Source: Tsukamurella conjunctivitidis (GTDB taxonomy: Bacteria > Actinomycetota > Actinomycetes > Mycobacteriales > Mycobacteriaceae). From it: a DNA stretch of 64,000 nucleotides. Position numbers and translations under genes: made by a program. Below are positions 16,137-25,317 of this stretch, in pieces; the stretch's first letter is position 1, and each line of letters starts with the position of its first letter. The notes below the pieces were generated by a model. It had not been told where the DNA came from. It worked only from the letters and a program-made list of their open reading frames with translations, and ran no database searches. The stretch spans positions 1-64,000 of the forward strand of contig NZ_VIGX01000015.1 in assembly GCF_007858475.1 (NCBI RefSeq). Direction: 5' to 3'.

Positions 16137-17218
16137 GCCGCGATGAGTGGGTGATGTTCGACCCGAAGACGGGCCGGCGTTCGGAGCCGACGTTCTCACA
16201 CTGGCATGACATGGGTAAGTGGCAGGAACTGCTGCAGTCGAAGCAGTCCCGCATCGTGTACGTCTCGCCTGATGGTCAGCGGATCTACAACCTCGCTGGG
16301 TCGTTGAAGGGGAATCGTGGTGTCCTGCTTGACGACAAGGGCATCAAGGGCACTACGGGATCGCCTTTCGAGCAGTTGTACAGCGGTGGTCCGTGGCTGA
16401 TTGGCGAGCGCCCGGAGCGCACGGATTTCGGGAAACGCGTGATCCAGGCCGGATTCCACATCGGGCCGTCGCTGAACAACGCCTCGCGTCTGCGGTACTC
16501 GGATACCCCGTTCGCGTTGCGGTCGATTCAGGAGCAGTGGTGGGACGACTGGCCTGAGGATGTCGAGCAGCCAATGGGGTTCTGGGGTGAGTTCACCCGC
16601 TATTCCGGGTGGCGGTGGACTCGGGTGCGGAACGGTGAGGCGTCAGATGCTGTGGTTGAGCAGGATCCGCAGTACGCGGGCAACAACTACGTGACGATGC
16701 CGATGACGATCCACGCCCCGTTCAGCTTCTTCTCGAAGCGGATGCTGACGAAGGAGTGGCGCAACGCTGAGTCGAACGTCCGCAATCAGGGGACGTTGCG
16801 GCTGCCGAATCGTGGTGACTACGCGCAGTGGCCGAAGTTCATCGTGGAGGGCCACGGTGAGGTGACGATCCAGGACGGTGGTCTGGATCGTCAGGTGGAG
16901 ATCCCGATCATGCGCGGCGACGGCATGGTGTTGGTGGATACGGATCCGTCGAAGCGGACGCTCACGTCGGAGCACGATCCGATCGATACTCCGCTGTACA
17001 AGCTGATCCGCAACAGCATGATCCTCGACTTCCTGCTGGGTGATCTGACGCAGGCGAACGCAGGTCTTCCGATCGGCCGCCGTATCCCGGGCGGTGTGGG
17101 GTTCATGGCGGAGACCCCGGCGCAGTCGATGGCTGTGGTGAAGGTGACGCACTCGAACCCCAACGGCAAGATCACGATGCTCATGCCCCAGTGGTACCGG
17201 CGTGGAGTGGCGGCCTGA
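16133..17218 (+). CDS. distal tail / minor tail protein
   Basis: 361 residues, ATG in an ATGA overlap with the tape measure stop. Position directly after the tape measure, and beta-rich content with a DPKTGRRSEPTFS start, suit the distal tail hub (Dit-like) protein that ends the tube. A middle section (GFWGEFTRYSGWRWTRVRNG) resembles the two-domain layout of siphovirus Dit proteins. No enzymatic motif seen. Confidence 0.75.
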   Translation: MSRDEWVMFDPKTGRRSEPTFSHWHDMGKWQELLQSKQSRIVYVSPDGQRIYNLAGSLKGNRGVLLDDKGIKGTTGSPFEQLYSGGPWLIGERPERTDFGKRVIQAGFHIGPSLNNASRLRYSDTPFALRSIQEQWWDDWPEDVEQPMGFWGEFTRYSGWRWTRVRNGEASDAVVEQDPQYAGNNYVTMPMTIHAPFSFFSKRMLTKEWRNAESNVRNQGTLRLPNRGDYAQWPKFIVEGHGEVTIQDGGLDRQVEIPIMRGDGMVLVDTDPSKRTLTSEHDPIDTPLYKLIRNSMILDFLLGDLTQANAGLPIGRRIPGGVGFMAETPAQSMAVVKVTHSNPNGKITMLMPQWYRRGVAA

Positions 17219-18957
17219 TGGCGCTGTTTCGCCGGCCTGCGGGGTTGCGGGTCATCGACAAGGCGCAGGATGCGGTCACGAAGTGGCGGCTGCTGAATGA
17301 GCGTCGCCTGTTGTGGGAGCGCAGTGGCCGGATGCCGCCGCTCATCCGCGTGTGGGACAAGAAGCTCCACTACCTGGGGACGCTGCTGGGGCAGATGCAG
17401 TCGGGTGAGTGGGAGAGGCTGTGGGATGACACGGGCACGGGCACGATCCGGGTGGCGTGGGCTGATTGGCTCGCTGAGCTGGTCGCTCGAGGTACTCGGT
17501 ACACCGAGGATCTGCACCTGAGCATCGACCCGAACCGGCACATCCGGTCGTGGCGTACTCGGCTGGGGTACCGCATCCAGGCGGTGAAGGAGATGAAGCT
17601 CGAGGACGGCACGCGGTGTGTCGAGCTGGAGTTGCTGCAGCTGCGGGAGCACGCGAAGCACATCGCCCTGATTCCGACGCCGTTCTCCGCGCCGGAGTTC
17701 CAGCCGTTGAAGTCGTGGATCTGGATTCAGAACGCGGCGTCGAATCTGGCGTTCACGACGCAGCTGAACCTGATGCGGAACTTCCTGCCGCTCCTGTCGA
17801 TCCCGACGAGCTTGTTCGATCCGCTGCACTGGCTGACGACCCGCGTGGGGAACATGAGCCCGCTGCATTGGCCGATCCAGGTGCAGTTCATCAACCCATT
17901 CTTCGATCAGTCGCGGATTGTGCCGCTGGCGGCGAAGGCGCAGATGCTGCACGACATCCACGCCCCGATCGGTGAAGACACGGGTGTCGGCCTGATCGAC
18001 TACCTGTGGCTCGAGGAGGACAAGGATTCGCCGCACCCGGAGCTTGCTGCTCTGATCGGCGAGGAGTTGGCGAGGCCGTCGCGGAACTGCATCGTGCTGG
18101 CTTTCGAGAACAAGTCGGGCGTGACGGGGCCGACGGGTACCGCATTCGATGGTGCGCTGAACGCTGTAGGCGCGCTGCTCGACGACACGCTAACCGAGGT
18201 GATTCTCCCGCTCGATCAGGATGGCGACGGGATCACGGATCCGCTGTTCCGCCGGCTGCTGGGTGTGGCTCCGGAGAAACCGTCGCTGGTGTGGCGGGAC
18301 TGCAAGCACTCGGGGATCCTCACCAGCGAGCATCGGATGCAGCGGCATTCGGCGCAGACGGTGTGGACTGGCGGACAGTCGCCGACATGGCTGAATCAGC
18401 TCATCACGTTCGTCATCCGGTATGCGTTGGCGCAGTTGGAGCAGGTCATCAACTACGGCGTCGGTGCCTACCAGCAGCCGGGCACGTCTGGTCTGGACAA
18501 CGTGTATCAGGGGCAGTTGGACAACATCTTCTTCGCGTGGCAGAAGTTCACGAATCCGAAGGTGGCGCTGGCGATGAACGACTACGCGCTCCTCGATCAC
18601 GTGGAGAACGGGTCCGGGTATGCGTACGTGGTCGCTGCGGCACTCACGTTGCGGCAGGGCATGTTCAAGACCAGCCCGAAGGTGTCGTTCACGATGACGA
18701 CCCGCGATGGTGCGCCGCATGTGTACGGCTTCGACTACGTGGTCGGTGACCGTGGCATGTGGGAGATCGCGGAAATCTACTACGTGGATCAGGTGCGGGG
18801 CGTGAAGTTCTCCGTTGATGCGTCGAAGCCGATGGCGTTGTCGCTGACGGTGGGTAAGGCCCGTGATCATGATCCGTTTGAGGCGGGGATGAAGGCGTTG
18901 GCCGATGGCTGGAATGCGATCGGTTCCTTGGTCGGCGGCGCTGCCGTAGCCGCCTGA
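17218..18957 (+). CDS. minor tail protein, Gp37-like baseplate hub
   Basis: 579 residues. The ATG at 17218 overlaps the previous stop (TGATG) and is preferred over an upstream in-frame start at 17191. It is the second protein after the tape measure, the usual place of the tail-associated (Tal/Gp37-like) hub. Features include GTGTIRVAWADWLAELV, a long beta-rich middle, and a C-terminal YYVDQVRGVKFSVDA. Such proteins form the tip ring and bind the receptor-binding proteins that follow. Confidence 0.75.
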   Translation: MALFRRPAGLRVIDKAQDAVTKWRLLNERRLLWERSGRMPPLIRVWDKKLHYLGTLLGQMQSGEWERLWDDTGTGTIRVAWADWLAELVARGTRYTEDLHLSIDPNRHIRSWRTRLGYRIQAVKEMKLEDGTRCVELELLQLREHAKHIALIPTPFSAPEFQPLKSWIWIQNAASNLAFTTQLNLMRNFLPLLSIPTSLFDPLHWLTTRVGNMSPLHWPIQVQFINPFFDQSRIVPLAAKAQMLHDIHAPIGEDTGVGLIDYLWLEEDKDSPHPELAALIGEELARPSRNCIVLAFENKSGVTGPTGTAFDGALNAVGALLDDTLTEVILPLDQDGDGITDPLFRRLLGVAPEKPSLVWRDCKHSGILTSEHRMQRHSAQTVWTGGQSPTWLNQLITFVIRYALAQLEQVINYGVGAYQQPGTSGLDNVYQGQLDNIFFAWQKFTNPKVALAMNDYALLDHVENGSGYAYVVAAALTLRQGMFKTSPKVSFTMTTRDGAPHVYGFDYVVGDRGMWEIAEIYYVDQVRGVKFSVDASKPMALSLTVGKARDHDPFEAGMKALADGWNAIGSLVGGAAVAA

Positions 18958-18980
18958 CCCGGAGAAGTTTGTAGACGGCG

Positions 18981-19120
18981 GCATGGGTTCCAACCATGCG
19001 CGGCCCCGGTTGCGAACGTCGACTCATTCGCCCCGGTGAACCGCTGCAGCGCAACTCTGCCCACCGTCAGTTCCTGATCCTACCCCGAAAGTCCTACCCC
19101 CGCACCGCCCGGTGCCGGGG
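18981..19120 (+). terminator. two hairpins in the gap between baseplate and tip genes
   Basis: The 194-bp gap holds GCATGG-GTTCCAA-CCATGC (18981-18999) soon after the hub stop. A second GC-rich hairpin (arms 19098-19106 and 19111-19120, one bulge) is followed by GGGGCTATTCGTCG. The latter resembles the first hairpins near 8754-8778 and 27661-27690, which are also followed by GGGGCTA. They probably terminate or process the long tail transcript. Confidence 0.45.
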
Positions 19121-19151
19121 CTATTCGTCGTACGCCGAGGAGGGCACCGAC

Positions 19152-19412
19152 ATGACCGAAGACCCGAAGCAGATGCCGCGTGATGTGGTGATCGACCGGC
19201 AGGCCGGGGAGATCCTGATCGACGGGGAGCCTCTGCCGTACCTGATCGCGGAGGAGGGGCCGGCGATCACGCGTCTGGGCGGGGCTGTCCCCGCCGGTCA
19301 GACGCTGGTCGTCATCCCGATCATGGTGCTCGCGTCGGACCTGCAGATCATCGCGCGCGAGGGGTCGCAGTGCATCGTCCGTGAGGTGCCGGCGCCTAAG
19401 GATGCGGCGTGA
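19152..19412 (+). CDS. hypothetical tail-region protein (86 aa)
   Basis: The ATG at 19152 is preceded by GAGGAGG. The sequence starts with a charged segment and has a beta-rich core (VVIDRQAGEILIDGEPLPYLI, LVVIPIMVLASDLQIIA) like a small beta barrel. It ends in a GTGA overlap with the next gene. Small proteins of this type accompany tip genes in actinophages. Function unknown. Confidence 0.72.
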   Translation: MTEDPKQMPRDVVIDRQAGEILIDGEPLPYLIAEEGPAITRLGGAVPAGQTLVVIPIMVLASDLQIIAREGSQCIVREVPAPKDAA

Positions 19413-19903
19413 CGGAGAACCCTGAGCTGGATCGGATTCGGCAGAAGCTCCGCGGCGGCAACAAGACCGAGCCTGAGCAGCCTGCGGAGCCGTTCGTCCT
19501 GACCCGTGTCTACGAGCCCGAGGCTGACGCCGAGGACCAGGTGGCGCGGCGGCTCAAGAACGCTACCGCCCGTATCTTCGACGCCCTCGCGTTCGCTCGA
19601 GGTCCACGCGGCGAACTGCTGTTCATGCCCGACGACCTCCGCCTCGGCATCGCGTTCCACGCGGCCCGCGCTGGCATGGACCAGTTCGACGACCTGGCTG
19701 TCATCAAGGCACGCGCGCTCCCTGATCGCCCGGGCCAGTTGGCCGGCGTCGTCGATTGGGTGCCGATCGACTCCCCTGACGATCCGGACGCACCTGAGCG
19801 GATCACCGCTGTCGGTCCGCTGCCGGAAACCCCTGACCTCGAAGCGATGAACGACCGCGTGCCGTGGCACACGGACACCAAGATCGAAGGAGACTGGTCA
19901 TGA
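19409..19903 (+). CDS. hypothetical tail-region protein (164 aa)
   Basis: GTG start in the overlap with the previous gene; ends 4 bp into the next. The protein has a disordered acidic N-terminus and a helical middle (RLKNATARIFDALAFARG). Third positions favour C more than in its neighbours, hinting at a separate origin. No family recognised. Confidence 0.7.
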   Translation: MTENPELDRIRQKLRGGNKTEPEQPAEPFVLTRVYEPEADAEDQVARRLKNATARIFDALAFARGPRGELLFMPDDLRLGIAFHAARAGMDQFDDLAVIKARALPDRPGQLAGVVDWVPIDSPDDPDAPERITAVGPLPETPDLEAMNDRVPWHTDTKIEGDWS

Positions 19904-20979
19904 GCATGCCTGTAGCCGGTGCGCCGTTCCACATCAAGGACTGGCTGAACACCATGCACATCTTCGGAGTCTTCTCCGATGGGGACACGCCTGGTGTCGC
20001 GACTGCCACGTTCGAGGGGATCGACGACGACCTCGTGGTCACGGTCCCGGTGATGAAGGGCGATAAGGGCGACGATGGTATGCCGTCGCCGGTGGTGGTC
20101 CTGCAGCGGGACTACACGGCGGTGCCGACACCCGCCGATCTGCCGCAGACCCTGACCGAGGCGGACGCGGGTAAGGCGTGGTGGTTCCCCGGCACCGCTG
20201 AGGCGTACGTGTGGTTCGGTGACCGGTACCTCACCCGGCCCCTCGGGGCTGAGGGGCGACCGGGTCCGGTGCCGCAGCTGTCGTTCAGCATCGAGCGGAA
20301 GGCTCCGGGGACGGGGACGACGATCACGCAGACGGGTTCTGCTGCGGCGCCGCATCTGCATATCGCGGTGGATCCGCCGGCTGGTCCGCAGGGGCCGGCG
20401 TCGGCGATCAGTCTCGCGTCGGACTACAACGATGCGCTGCCGCCGGACAACGGTCAGGTGCTGACGTGGAATCAGGCGCTGAACAGCGGTAACGGGCTGT
20501 GGGAGCCGTCGGATTTCGCGTCGATGCACCCGATGTTCTTCTCCATCCCGGAGAACGCTTTCACGAACATGTCGTCGATCATCTCAGGGCGTATGACGAT
20601 CCTGTCGTTCGCGATGCCCGCCCTGGACTACGCGTGGGTGCCGCACATCACGGGGCACTTCAAGGCCATCGGTATCGACCTGAACATCTTGGATCCGTTC
20701 AAGATCGGCGCTGAGGTGCGGATCGGGGATCCGATGAACGGGACGCTGGTCGCTCGTGGTGTCGGCAACATCGCGCAGGAGTGCACGGTGACGCCGCACT
20801 TCTCGAGCCCTGGTGATCCGGGTGTGTCGGTGTCGCCGGATAACGGTGTCGCGCAGATCGCGGCGGGTGTGGCGACGACGATCAATGTGAACTTGGTGAA
20901 TGACGGTCTGATCGGCCTGTATTCGTTCAACCGGCAGAACGCTCAGCTGGCGGTGCTGTGCATCCCGCAGGGGGCGTGA
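19900..20979 (+). CDS. minor tail protein with collagen-like stretches
   Basis: 359 residues from the ATG at 19900. Short Gly-X-Y-like tracts (KGDKGDDG, GAEGRPGP, GPQGPA) separate small beta domains, as in tail fibres that trimerise. The C-terminal 150 residues form a beta-rich head with FFSIPENAFTNMSSI and end QNAQLAVLCIPQGA. A role as a receptor-binding or fibre protein fits the position. Confidence 0.78.
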   Translation: MSMPVAGAPFHIKDWLNTMHIFGVFSDGDTPGVATATFEGIDDDLVVTVPVMKGDKGDDGMPSPVVVLQRDYTAVPTPADLPQTLTEADAGKAWWFPGTAEAYVWFGDRYLTRPLGAEGRPGPVPQLSFSIERKAPGTGTTITQTGSAAAPHLHIAVDPPAGPQGPASAISLASDYNDALPPDNGQVLTWNQALNSGNGLWEPSDFASMHPMFFSIPENAFTNMSSIISGRMTILSFAMPALDYAWVPHITGHFKAIGIDLNILDPFKIGAEVRIGDPMNGTLVARGVGNIAQECTVTPHFSSPGDPGVSVSPDNGVAQIAAGVATTINVNLVNDGLIGLYSFNRQNAQLAVLCIPQGA

Positions 20980-20981
20980 CC

Positions 20982-21323
20982 ATGGCTTACGAGGTTGTGA
21001 AGTCGGCAGTTGTGCCGGTTCCTCGCGCGATGTTGGGCACCGAGGATGAGCGGGTTCTGATCTGGCTCGCTCGGGAGTCGTTCATGAACTTTGCGGCCGG
21101 GCAGTGCCTGGAGTTGGCGGAGTGGCGCGACCTGGGTGAGCTGCCGGCGGATGAGATTCCGCCTGCGCAGGAGACGACCCACGGCAGCCCGCACGAGACG
21201 CACGCGTGGCGCCGCTTTGAGGGTGTGATGCGTCGGCCCGCTCCCCCGAACTTGCAGGAGGTTCATGCGGCTGGTGGCGGGATTATCGCGGATGAGGGTG
21301 TGCCGGTGGAGGTCACGCGCTGA
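20982..21323 (+). CDS. hypothetical tail-region protein (113 aa)
   Basis: The ATG at 20982 lies 2 bases past the previous stop. The protein has an N-terminal strand (YEVVKSAVVPVPRAMLG) and a helix with ESFMNFAAGQCLELAEWRD. The next gene starts at its last base (TGATG). It may be a small chaperone or accessory of the fibre; no known family. Confidence 0.7.
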   Translation: MAYEVVKSAVVPVPRAMLGTEDERVLIWLARESFMNFAAGQCLELAEWRDLGELPADEIPPAQETTHGSPHETHAWRRFEGVMRRPAPPNLQEVHAAGGGIIADEGVPVEVTR

Positions 21324-23563
21324 TGTCGGCCTCCATGGAGGTGCGTGGCACTGCTGTCACGCACGACCCGAACCTGCGCCTGGACTCCTCGCTCGGGAAG
21401 CTGCCCGCGTTCGATCCGATCAAGCTGCTTGAGGGCTTCATCGACATGTTCATCGAGGTCATGGAGGATATTCCGATCCTCGGTGATCTGGTGAAGGTGC
21501 TGAAGGAGCTGCTGGATACGAACGGTAATGGGCATCTGGAGCTTGAGGATCTGCTGGGGCTGTTGACGGGTCGTGGGATCCTTGATGGTCTGGCGGCGCT
21601 GTTCGGCGGCAACAACGGTCTGCCGTTCGGTGACATCTTCGCGGGTTTGCAGCAGATGTTCGGCGGCCTGACTCCTGGTGGCAAGTTTGATGCGGGCGAG
21701 CTGATCGGCGATCTGCCGATGGCGATCGTGAACACGCTGCGTGGTCTGATCTCGGCGGTGTTCGACCTGGGCCTGTTGCGGATCACGCCGAACATGATCT
21801 TCGGCGGCAACAGCGACAACCTGCTGTTGGCTTCGGATTTCAAGGCCGCTGAGTCGATGGTCGTCGGCGACGGCTGGTTCTGGGACGGCGTCGAGGGGCG
21901 TACTGCTCCGGGGTCCGCGAAGGCGACCGCGAGCGGCAATCGGCTGGTGCAGCTCTCGAACCTGGTGCGTGTCGAAGAGGGCCAGAAGATCGACGTTGCG
22001 GGCTGGGTGAAGTGGTCTGGCGTCTCGGCGTCGGGTGATGCGTTCCGCGTGGAGTGCCAGTGTTACAACGGCGCTTCGTCGGCGGCGTCTCTGCCGGTCG
22101 GTGTTATCAGCTCCCCGGCTGCGTCGGGTGGTTGGCAGCAGATCAACGGGCAGGTGACGGTTCCTGCGTCGGTTGATGGGGTGCGGGTTCGGATCGCGGT
22201 TGAGGCTGCGGTGACTGCCGGTTCGGTGTGGTGGGACGACGTGACTGCGGTGCGCGTGGGCACGATGCCGCAGAACTTCATCACCAACCTGGTCCCGGAC
22301 CTCGCGAACCTGTTCTCCTGGTTGGAGAACCTGATCGACTCGATCCTTGACCGGCTGGACATTCCGATCATTGGCGACCTGCTGGACAAGATCTTCGACG
22401 TCGCTGACGGTGTCGGCAATATTCGGGCAGACGCTGATGACACGAAGGCGGATCTGACGGACCTGCTCGGCGATCTGCTGTCGAATCCGGCGTCGGTTCT
22501 CGGCGCCCTGCCGCAGACGCTCATCTCCGGGCTGGTGTCGCGGCTCGCTGGGATCGACGACTTCGTGCAGGACTTGGTGGACGCGATCCTCCGTGCGATC
22601 CGCGGTATCCCGATTGTCGGCGGCACGCTCGCGGACATCATCGCGGAGATCGGCGGTCTGAACGACCGAGCGGTCACGGCGCAGGAGACGGCGGAGCAGA
22701 CCGCGCAGGACGTCGTCGACGGCTGGACCGGGACGGGGTCGAGCACCGGCGGCGTGTACGACACCATGCAGGCGATCAAGACCGCCATCGCGGCTGGGTA
22801 CACCGTCGACACAATCACGTCGAATGTCACATGGACCAGACCCGATCGCCTCACCGAACTAGCTGCCGTCGCCATCGGGTCCGGGCAGAACGGGGCCAGC
22901 GGGTCGACCACCATCCTGCAGTTCCTCGACGGTGTGTACGGAACCGGGGAATCGCCGGGCGGCCAGGGCGGCGGGTTCGCCGCCCGGTCATTCGATCCGT
23001 CGGAAATCCCCGCCACGGTCAACTGCACGATCGGCGTCAACGGCGGCGAAGTCGCCTTCGGCGCACTGATGTCGACCGTTCGCGGCGAAGGCAACATGGC
23101 GATCGGTTCGATGGGATTCGCCCCATCCACCTCGATCGCAGGCGACGGCGGGCGGGGCGGCAAGGGACGCGGCACCACGAACTCATCGGCGATCAGTGGC
23201 CTCCCCGGTGCCCCGGGGGTCAGGAGCGTCGTCGCGGCAGGCGGCACCGCGGGTGCCGGCGGAACAAATCCCCCCGGGGGCGGGGACGGTGGGAGCGGAG
23301 CCCCTGCCTCCATCACGAGCAGCGTCAAGTGCGGGGCCGGTGGTGGTGGTGGCGGCGGCGGTGGTGGAGAGCTGAGCAACGGAACGCGTGGCGTCGGTGG
23401 CGCGGGCGGCCCCGGAGGTTTCCCCGGTGGCGGTGGTGGCGGTGGTGGCGGTGGAGGCGTCACCGGAACGACCGAGCTGAACGGCAGTGTCGCCGCGGGC
23501 GGACCCGGCGGCCTAGGCGGCGGAGGAATCCTGTTCCTCATCTACAAGCAGGCGGTGGAATAG
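21323..23563 (+). CDS. minor tail protein with carbohydrate-binding-like and Gly-rich domains
   Basis: 746 residues. An amphipathic N-terminal helical part is followed by a jelly-roll-like region about residues 170-315 (DGWFWDGVEGRTAPGSAKA, WVKWSGVSASGDAFRVE, GSVWWDDVTAVRVG), as in CBM4/9-type sugar binding. A coiled-coil stalk comes next, then from about residue 580 a Gly-rich tip containing long glycine runs. It probably is the main cell-surface-binding fibre. Codon choice changes from G/T-ending to C-ending around 22,690-22,830, within the gene, suggesting that the tip was acquired by recombination. Confidence 0.82.
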   Translation: MSASMEVRGTAVTHDPNLRLDSSLGKLPAFDPIKLLEGFIDMFIEVMEDIPILGDLVKVLKELLDTNGNGHLELEDLLGLLTGRGILDGLAALFGGNNGLPFGDIFAGLQQMFGGLTPGGKFDAGELIGDLPMAIVNTLRGLISAVFDLGLLRITPNMIFGGNSDNLLLASDFKAAESMVVGDGWFWDGVEGRTAPGSAKATASGNRLVQLSNLVRVEEGQKIDVAGWVKWSGVSASGDAFRVECQCYNGASSAASLPVGVISSPAASGGWQQINGQVTVPASVDGVRVRIAVEAAVTAGSVWWDDVTAVRVGTMPQNFITNLVPDLANLFSWLENLIDSILDRLDIPIIGDLLDKIFDVADGVGNIRADADDTKADLTDLLGDLLSNPASVLGALPQTLISGLVSRLAGIDDFVQDLVDAILRAIRGIPIVGGTLADIIAEIGGLNDRAVTAQETAEQTAQDVVDGWTGTGSSTGGVYDTMQAIKTAIAAGYTVDTITSNVTWTRPDRLTELAAVAIGSGQNGASGSTTILQFLDGVYGTGESPGGQGGGFAARSFDPSEIPATVNCTIGVNGGEVAFGALMSTVRGEGNMAIGSMGFAPSTSIAGDGGRGGKGRGTTNSSAISGLPGAPGVRSVVAAGGTAGAGGTNPPGGGDGGSGAPASITSSVKCGAGGGGGGGGGGELSNGTRGVGGAGGPGGFPGGGGGGGGGGGVTGTTELNGSVAAGGPGGLGGGGILFLIYKQAVE

Positions 23564-23565
23564 TA

Positions 23566-23823
23566 ATGGACTTCGTTCACGACCTCACGAACATGTGCCC
23601 CGTCACCAAGCTTTACCGGGCGGACGACGGGCAGCACTACGCGATCTGCTGCGCGCAGTTCTATACCGCCACGCACACGGAGGTGTTTCTCGCCGACGAG
23701 GGCGGGCAGATCATCGACGCAGACGGGGACTTGGCGAACGGCCTCACCGCCCTCGTCCGCTGGGACGAGCAAATGGACCACGAGACGGCCGTCGCGCGGC
23801 TCACGGATTGGTTGGCACAGTGA
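23566..23823 (+). CDS. hypothetical tail-region protein (85 aa)
   Basis: The ATG at 23566 is 2 bases after the fibre stop. The protein has four cysteines or histidines in its first half (NMCPVTKLY, HYAICCAQFYTATH) and an acidic C-terminal half. Overlaps the next start by GTGA. Perhaps a fibre-assembly accessory; function unknown. Confidence 0.7.
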   Translation: MDFVHDLTNMCPVTKLYRADDGQHYAICCAQFYTATHTEVFLADEGGQIIDADGDLANGLTALVRWDEQMDHETAVARLTDWLAQ

Positions 23824-24017
23824 CCTTGCTCGGTGTGCCCGGCGACCCTGACGCGTACGAGCTGGTAGCGACAGTCGACGAACTCCCCGCGTCGCACCCC
23901 AGCATGTACGCCATCCACCAGATCGCAGACCGAATGTGCGTCTACCGCGACAACACCTGGTGGTGCAGCCCGACGGCCGTCGTGACGGAAGTCCTCCCCC
24001 TCGTTGAGGAGTCCTGA
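23820..24017 (+). CDS. hypothetical tail-region protein (65 aa)
   Basis: GTG start at 23820 in the overlap with the preceding stop, ending in TGATG with the next gene. The 65 residues include PSMYAIHQIADRMCVYRDN and a WWCSPTAVVTEVL strand. A short coupled gene within the tip cluster; no family recognised. Confidence 0.65.
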   Translation: MTLLGVPGDPDAYELVATVDELPASHPSMYAIHQIADRMCVYRDNTWWCSPTAVVTEVLPLVEES

Positions 24018-24922
24018 TGCCCTGGACCCCCACCCCCACGCCGCCCGTCGACCCAGTGCGGCAGGGCTGGTCACCCACCGGCCCCGCCGTCCCCATCCCC
24101 GACGTGCAGCAAGGATGGACGCCCGAACTGTGGCGCACCGTCGGACCACTCACCGGCGAAGGCACGCTCGTCATCGCCGCGCACACCTACCGACCGTTCA
24201 TCACCACCTCATTCACCGGCACAGGCACCCTCGCTGCTACCGGCTACACCCGCTGGTACCAGACCGGCCCGCAGCTCTCCGGCGCAGGCACTCTCGCCAC
24301 CAACGCCTACGCCGAGACATACCAGGACGCCGACCTCGGTGGCGGCGGCACCCTCACTGGTCCGACACCGAGCACCCCCGCCCGCGGCCCTCAATCGCAG
24401 AGCGGCGCGGGAACATGGTCGGCCCCGTGGTGGGCTCGATATTGCGACGTGATCCTCGTCGGCGGCGGCGCATCAGGGCAGACCGGCAACGGCGCACTCG
24501 GCGGAGCAGGCAAGGGCGGTAACCCCGGCGTTTGGGCCACCACAACGGTCGACCTTGGTCAGTTCCACGGTGCCTGGTCTATCACGCTCGCCATCGGCAC
24601 TGGTGGCCCGCAGGCCGCGAACAGCGACCTAGCAGCACCGAACCCGGGGGCCGCGAGCACGGCCTCATGGACCGGCGGCGGATCCCTATCTGGGGCAGGT
24701 GGATCAGGAACCGTCGCGTCCGGCCAGAACGGCGGCGCACCCGGCAATCAGACCTACCAGGGCGTCACCTACACCGGCGGCGCGGGCGGCACCGGAAACG
24801 CCGGATCAGGCACGGCACCGGGCGGCGCGGGTGCGGGCGGCAACGGCGGCATTTTCGGCTCACGAACGCGAGGCGGCCCCGGTGGCAACGGCGGCGCGTG
24901 GCTCGTCTTTCGACAGAACTAG
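24017..24922 (+). CDS. minor tail protein with Gly-rich tip
   Basis: 301 residues. A Pro/Thr-rich start (MPWTPTPTPPVDP) precedes three similar beta repeats (GPLTGEGTLVIAAHTYRP, FTGTGTLAATGYTRWY, LSGAGTLATNAYAETY). The second half is Gly-rich and ends GGPGGNGGAWLVFRQN, very like the end of the protein encoded at 21323-23563. It is probably another fibre or fibre tip sharing the same glycine-rich module. Confidence 0.78.
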   Translation: MPWTPTPTPPVDPVRQGWSPTGPAVPIPDVQQGWTPELWRTVGPLTGEGTLVIAAHTYRPFITTSFTGTGTLAATGYTRWYQTGPQLSGAGTLATNAYAETYQDADLGGGGTLTGPTPSTPARGPQSQSGAGTWSAPWWARYCDVILVGGGASGQTGNGALGGAGKGGNPGVWATTTVDLGQFHGAWSITLAIGTGGPQAANSDLAAPNPGAASTASWTGGGSLSGAGGSGTVASGQNGGAPGNQTYQGVTYTGGAGGTGNAGSGTAPGGAGAGGNGGIFGSRTRGGPGGNGGAWLVFRQN

Positions 24923-24931
24923 GAGCACCAC

Positions 24932-25309
24932 ATGGCAATCCAGATCGCAGCAACGCGACAGAACCTCGCAGACGCATATAAGGCCAAGGGCGCCTACTTC
25001 GGACTCTGCACCGGTAACCCCGGCACCACCACTACCCCCGCGAACGAGGTCACCGGCACCGGTCCCGAGGGCGCATACACCCGCGTGCAGGCCACCACCA
25101 CAAGCGGATCGAGCGGCACCGTCACCTACGGCAACGTTTCGATCAACGCGCCCGCCACCGGGTCGACGTACACCGTGACGCACGCATGCATTTGCACTGC
25201 TGCGTCCGGTGCCACCCAGTTCGACTGGGCGCCCCTCGCCAGCTCGCAGCAGGTGGGGCCACTCGGCGGCGTCATCACGCTCACCGGCGCCAGCTTCACG
25301 CAGACGTAA
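24932..25309 (+). CDS. tail tip / decoration-like protein (125 aa)
   Basis: The ATG at 24932 is 9 bases past the previous stop. The protein is compact and beta-rich, with an N-terminal helix RQNLADAYKAKGAYFGLC and repeated Thr/Gly strands. Similar proteins of about 120 residues end the tail operon of many Gordonia and Rhodococcus phages. The exact role is not known. Confidence 0.7.
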   Translation: MAIQIAATRQNLADAYKAKGAYFGLCTGNPGTTTTPANEVTGTGPEGAYTRVQATTTSGSSGTVTYGNVSINAPATGSTYTVTHACICTAASGATQFDWAPLASSQQVGPLGGVITLTGASFTQT

Positions 25310-25317
25310 GGGCTCGA

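Noticed and set aside
23340-23460. GGT/GGC-rich tract as a CRISPR or DNA tandem repeat
   Set aside because: It encodes polyglycine within the fibre reading frame; no spacers or fixed repeat unit exist. No CRISPR array was seen anywhere in the window.
22063-23541. 492-residue proline-rich ORF on the minus strand
   Set aside because: It mirrors the glycine-rich fibre gene; runs of CCN codons are the complement of GGN codons.
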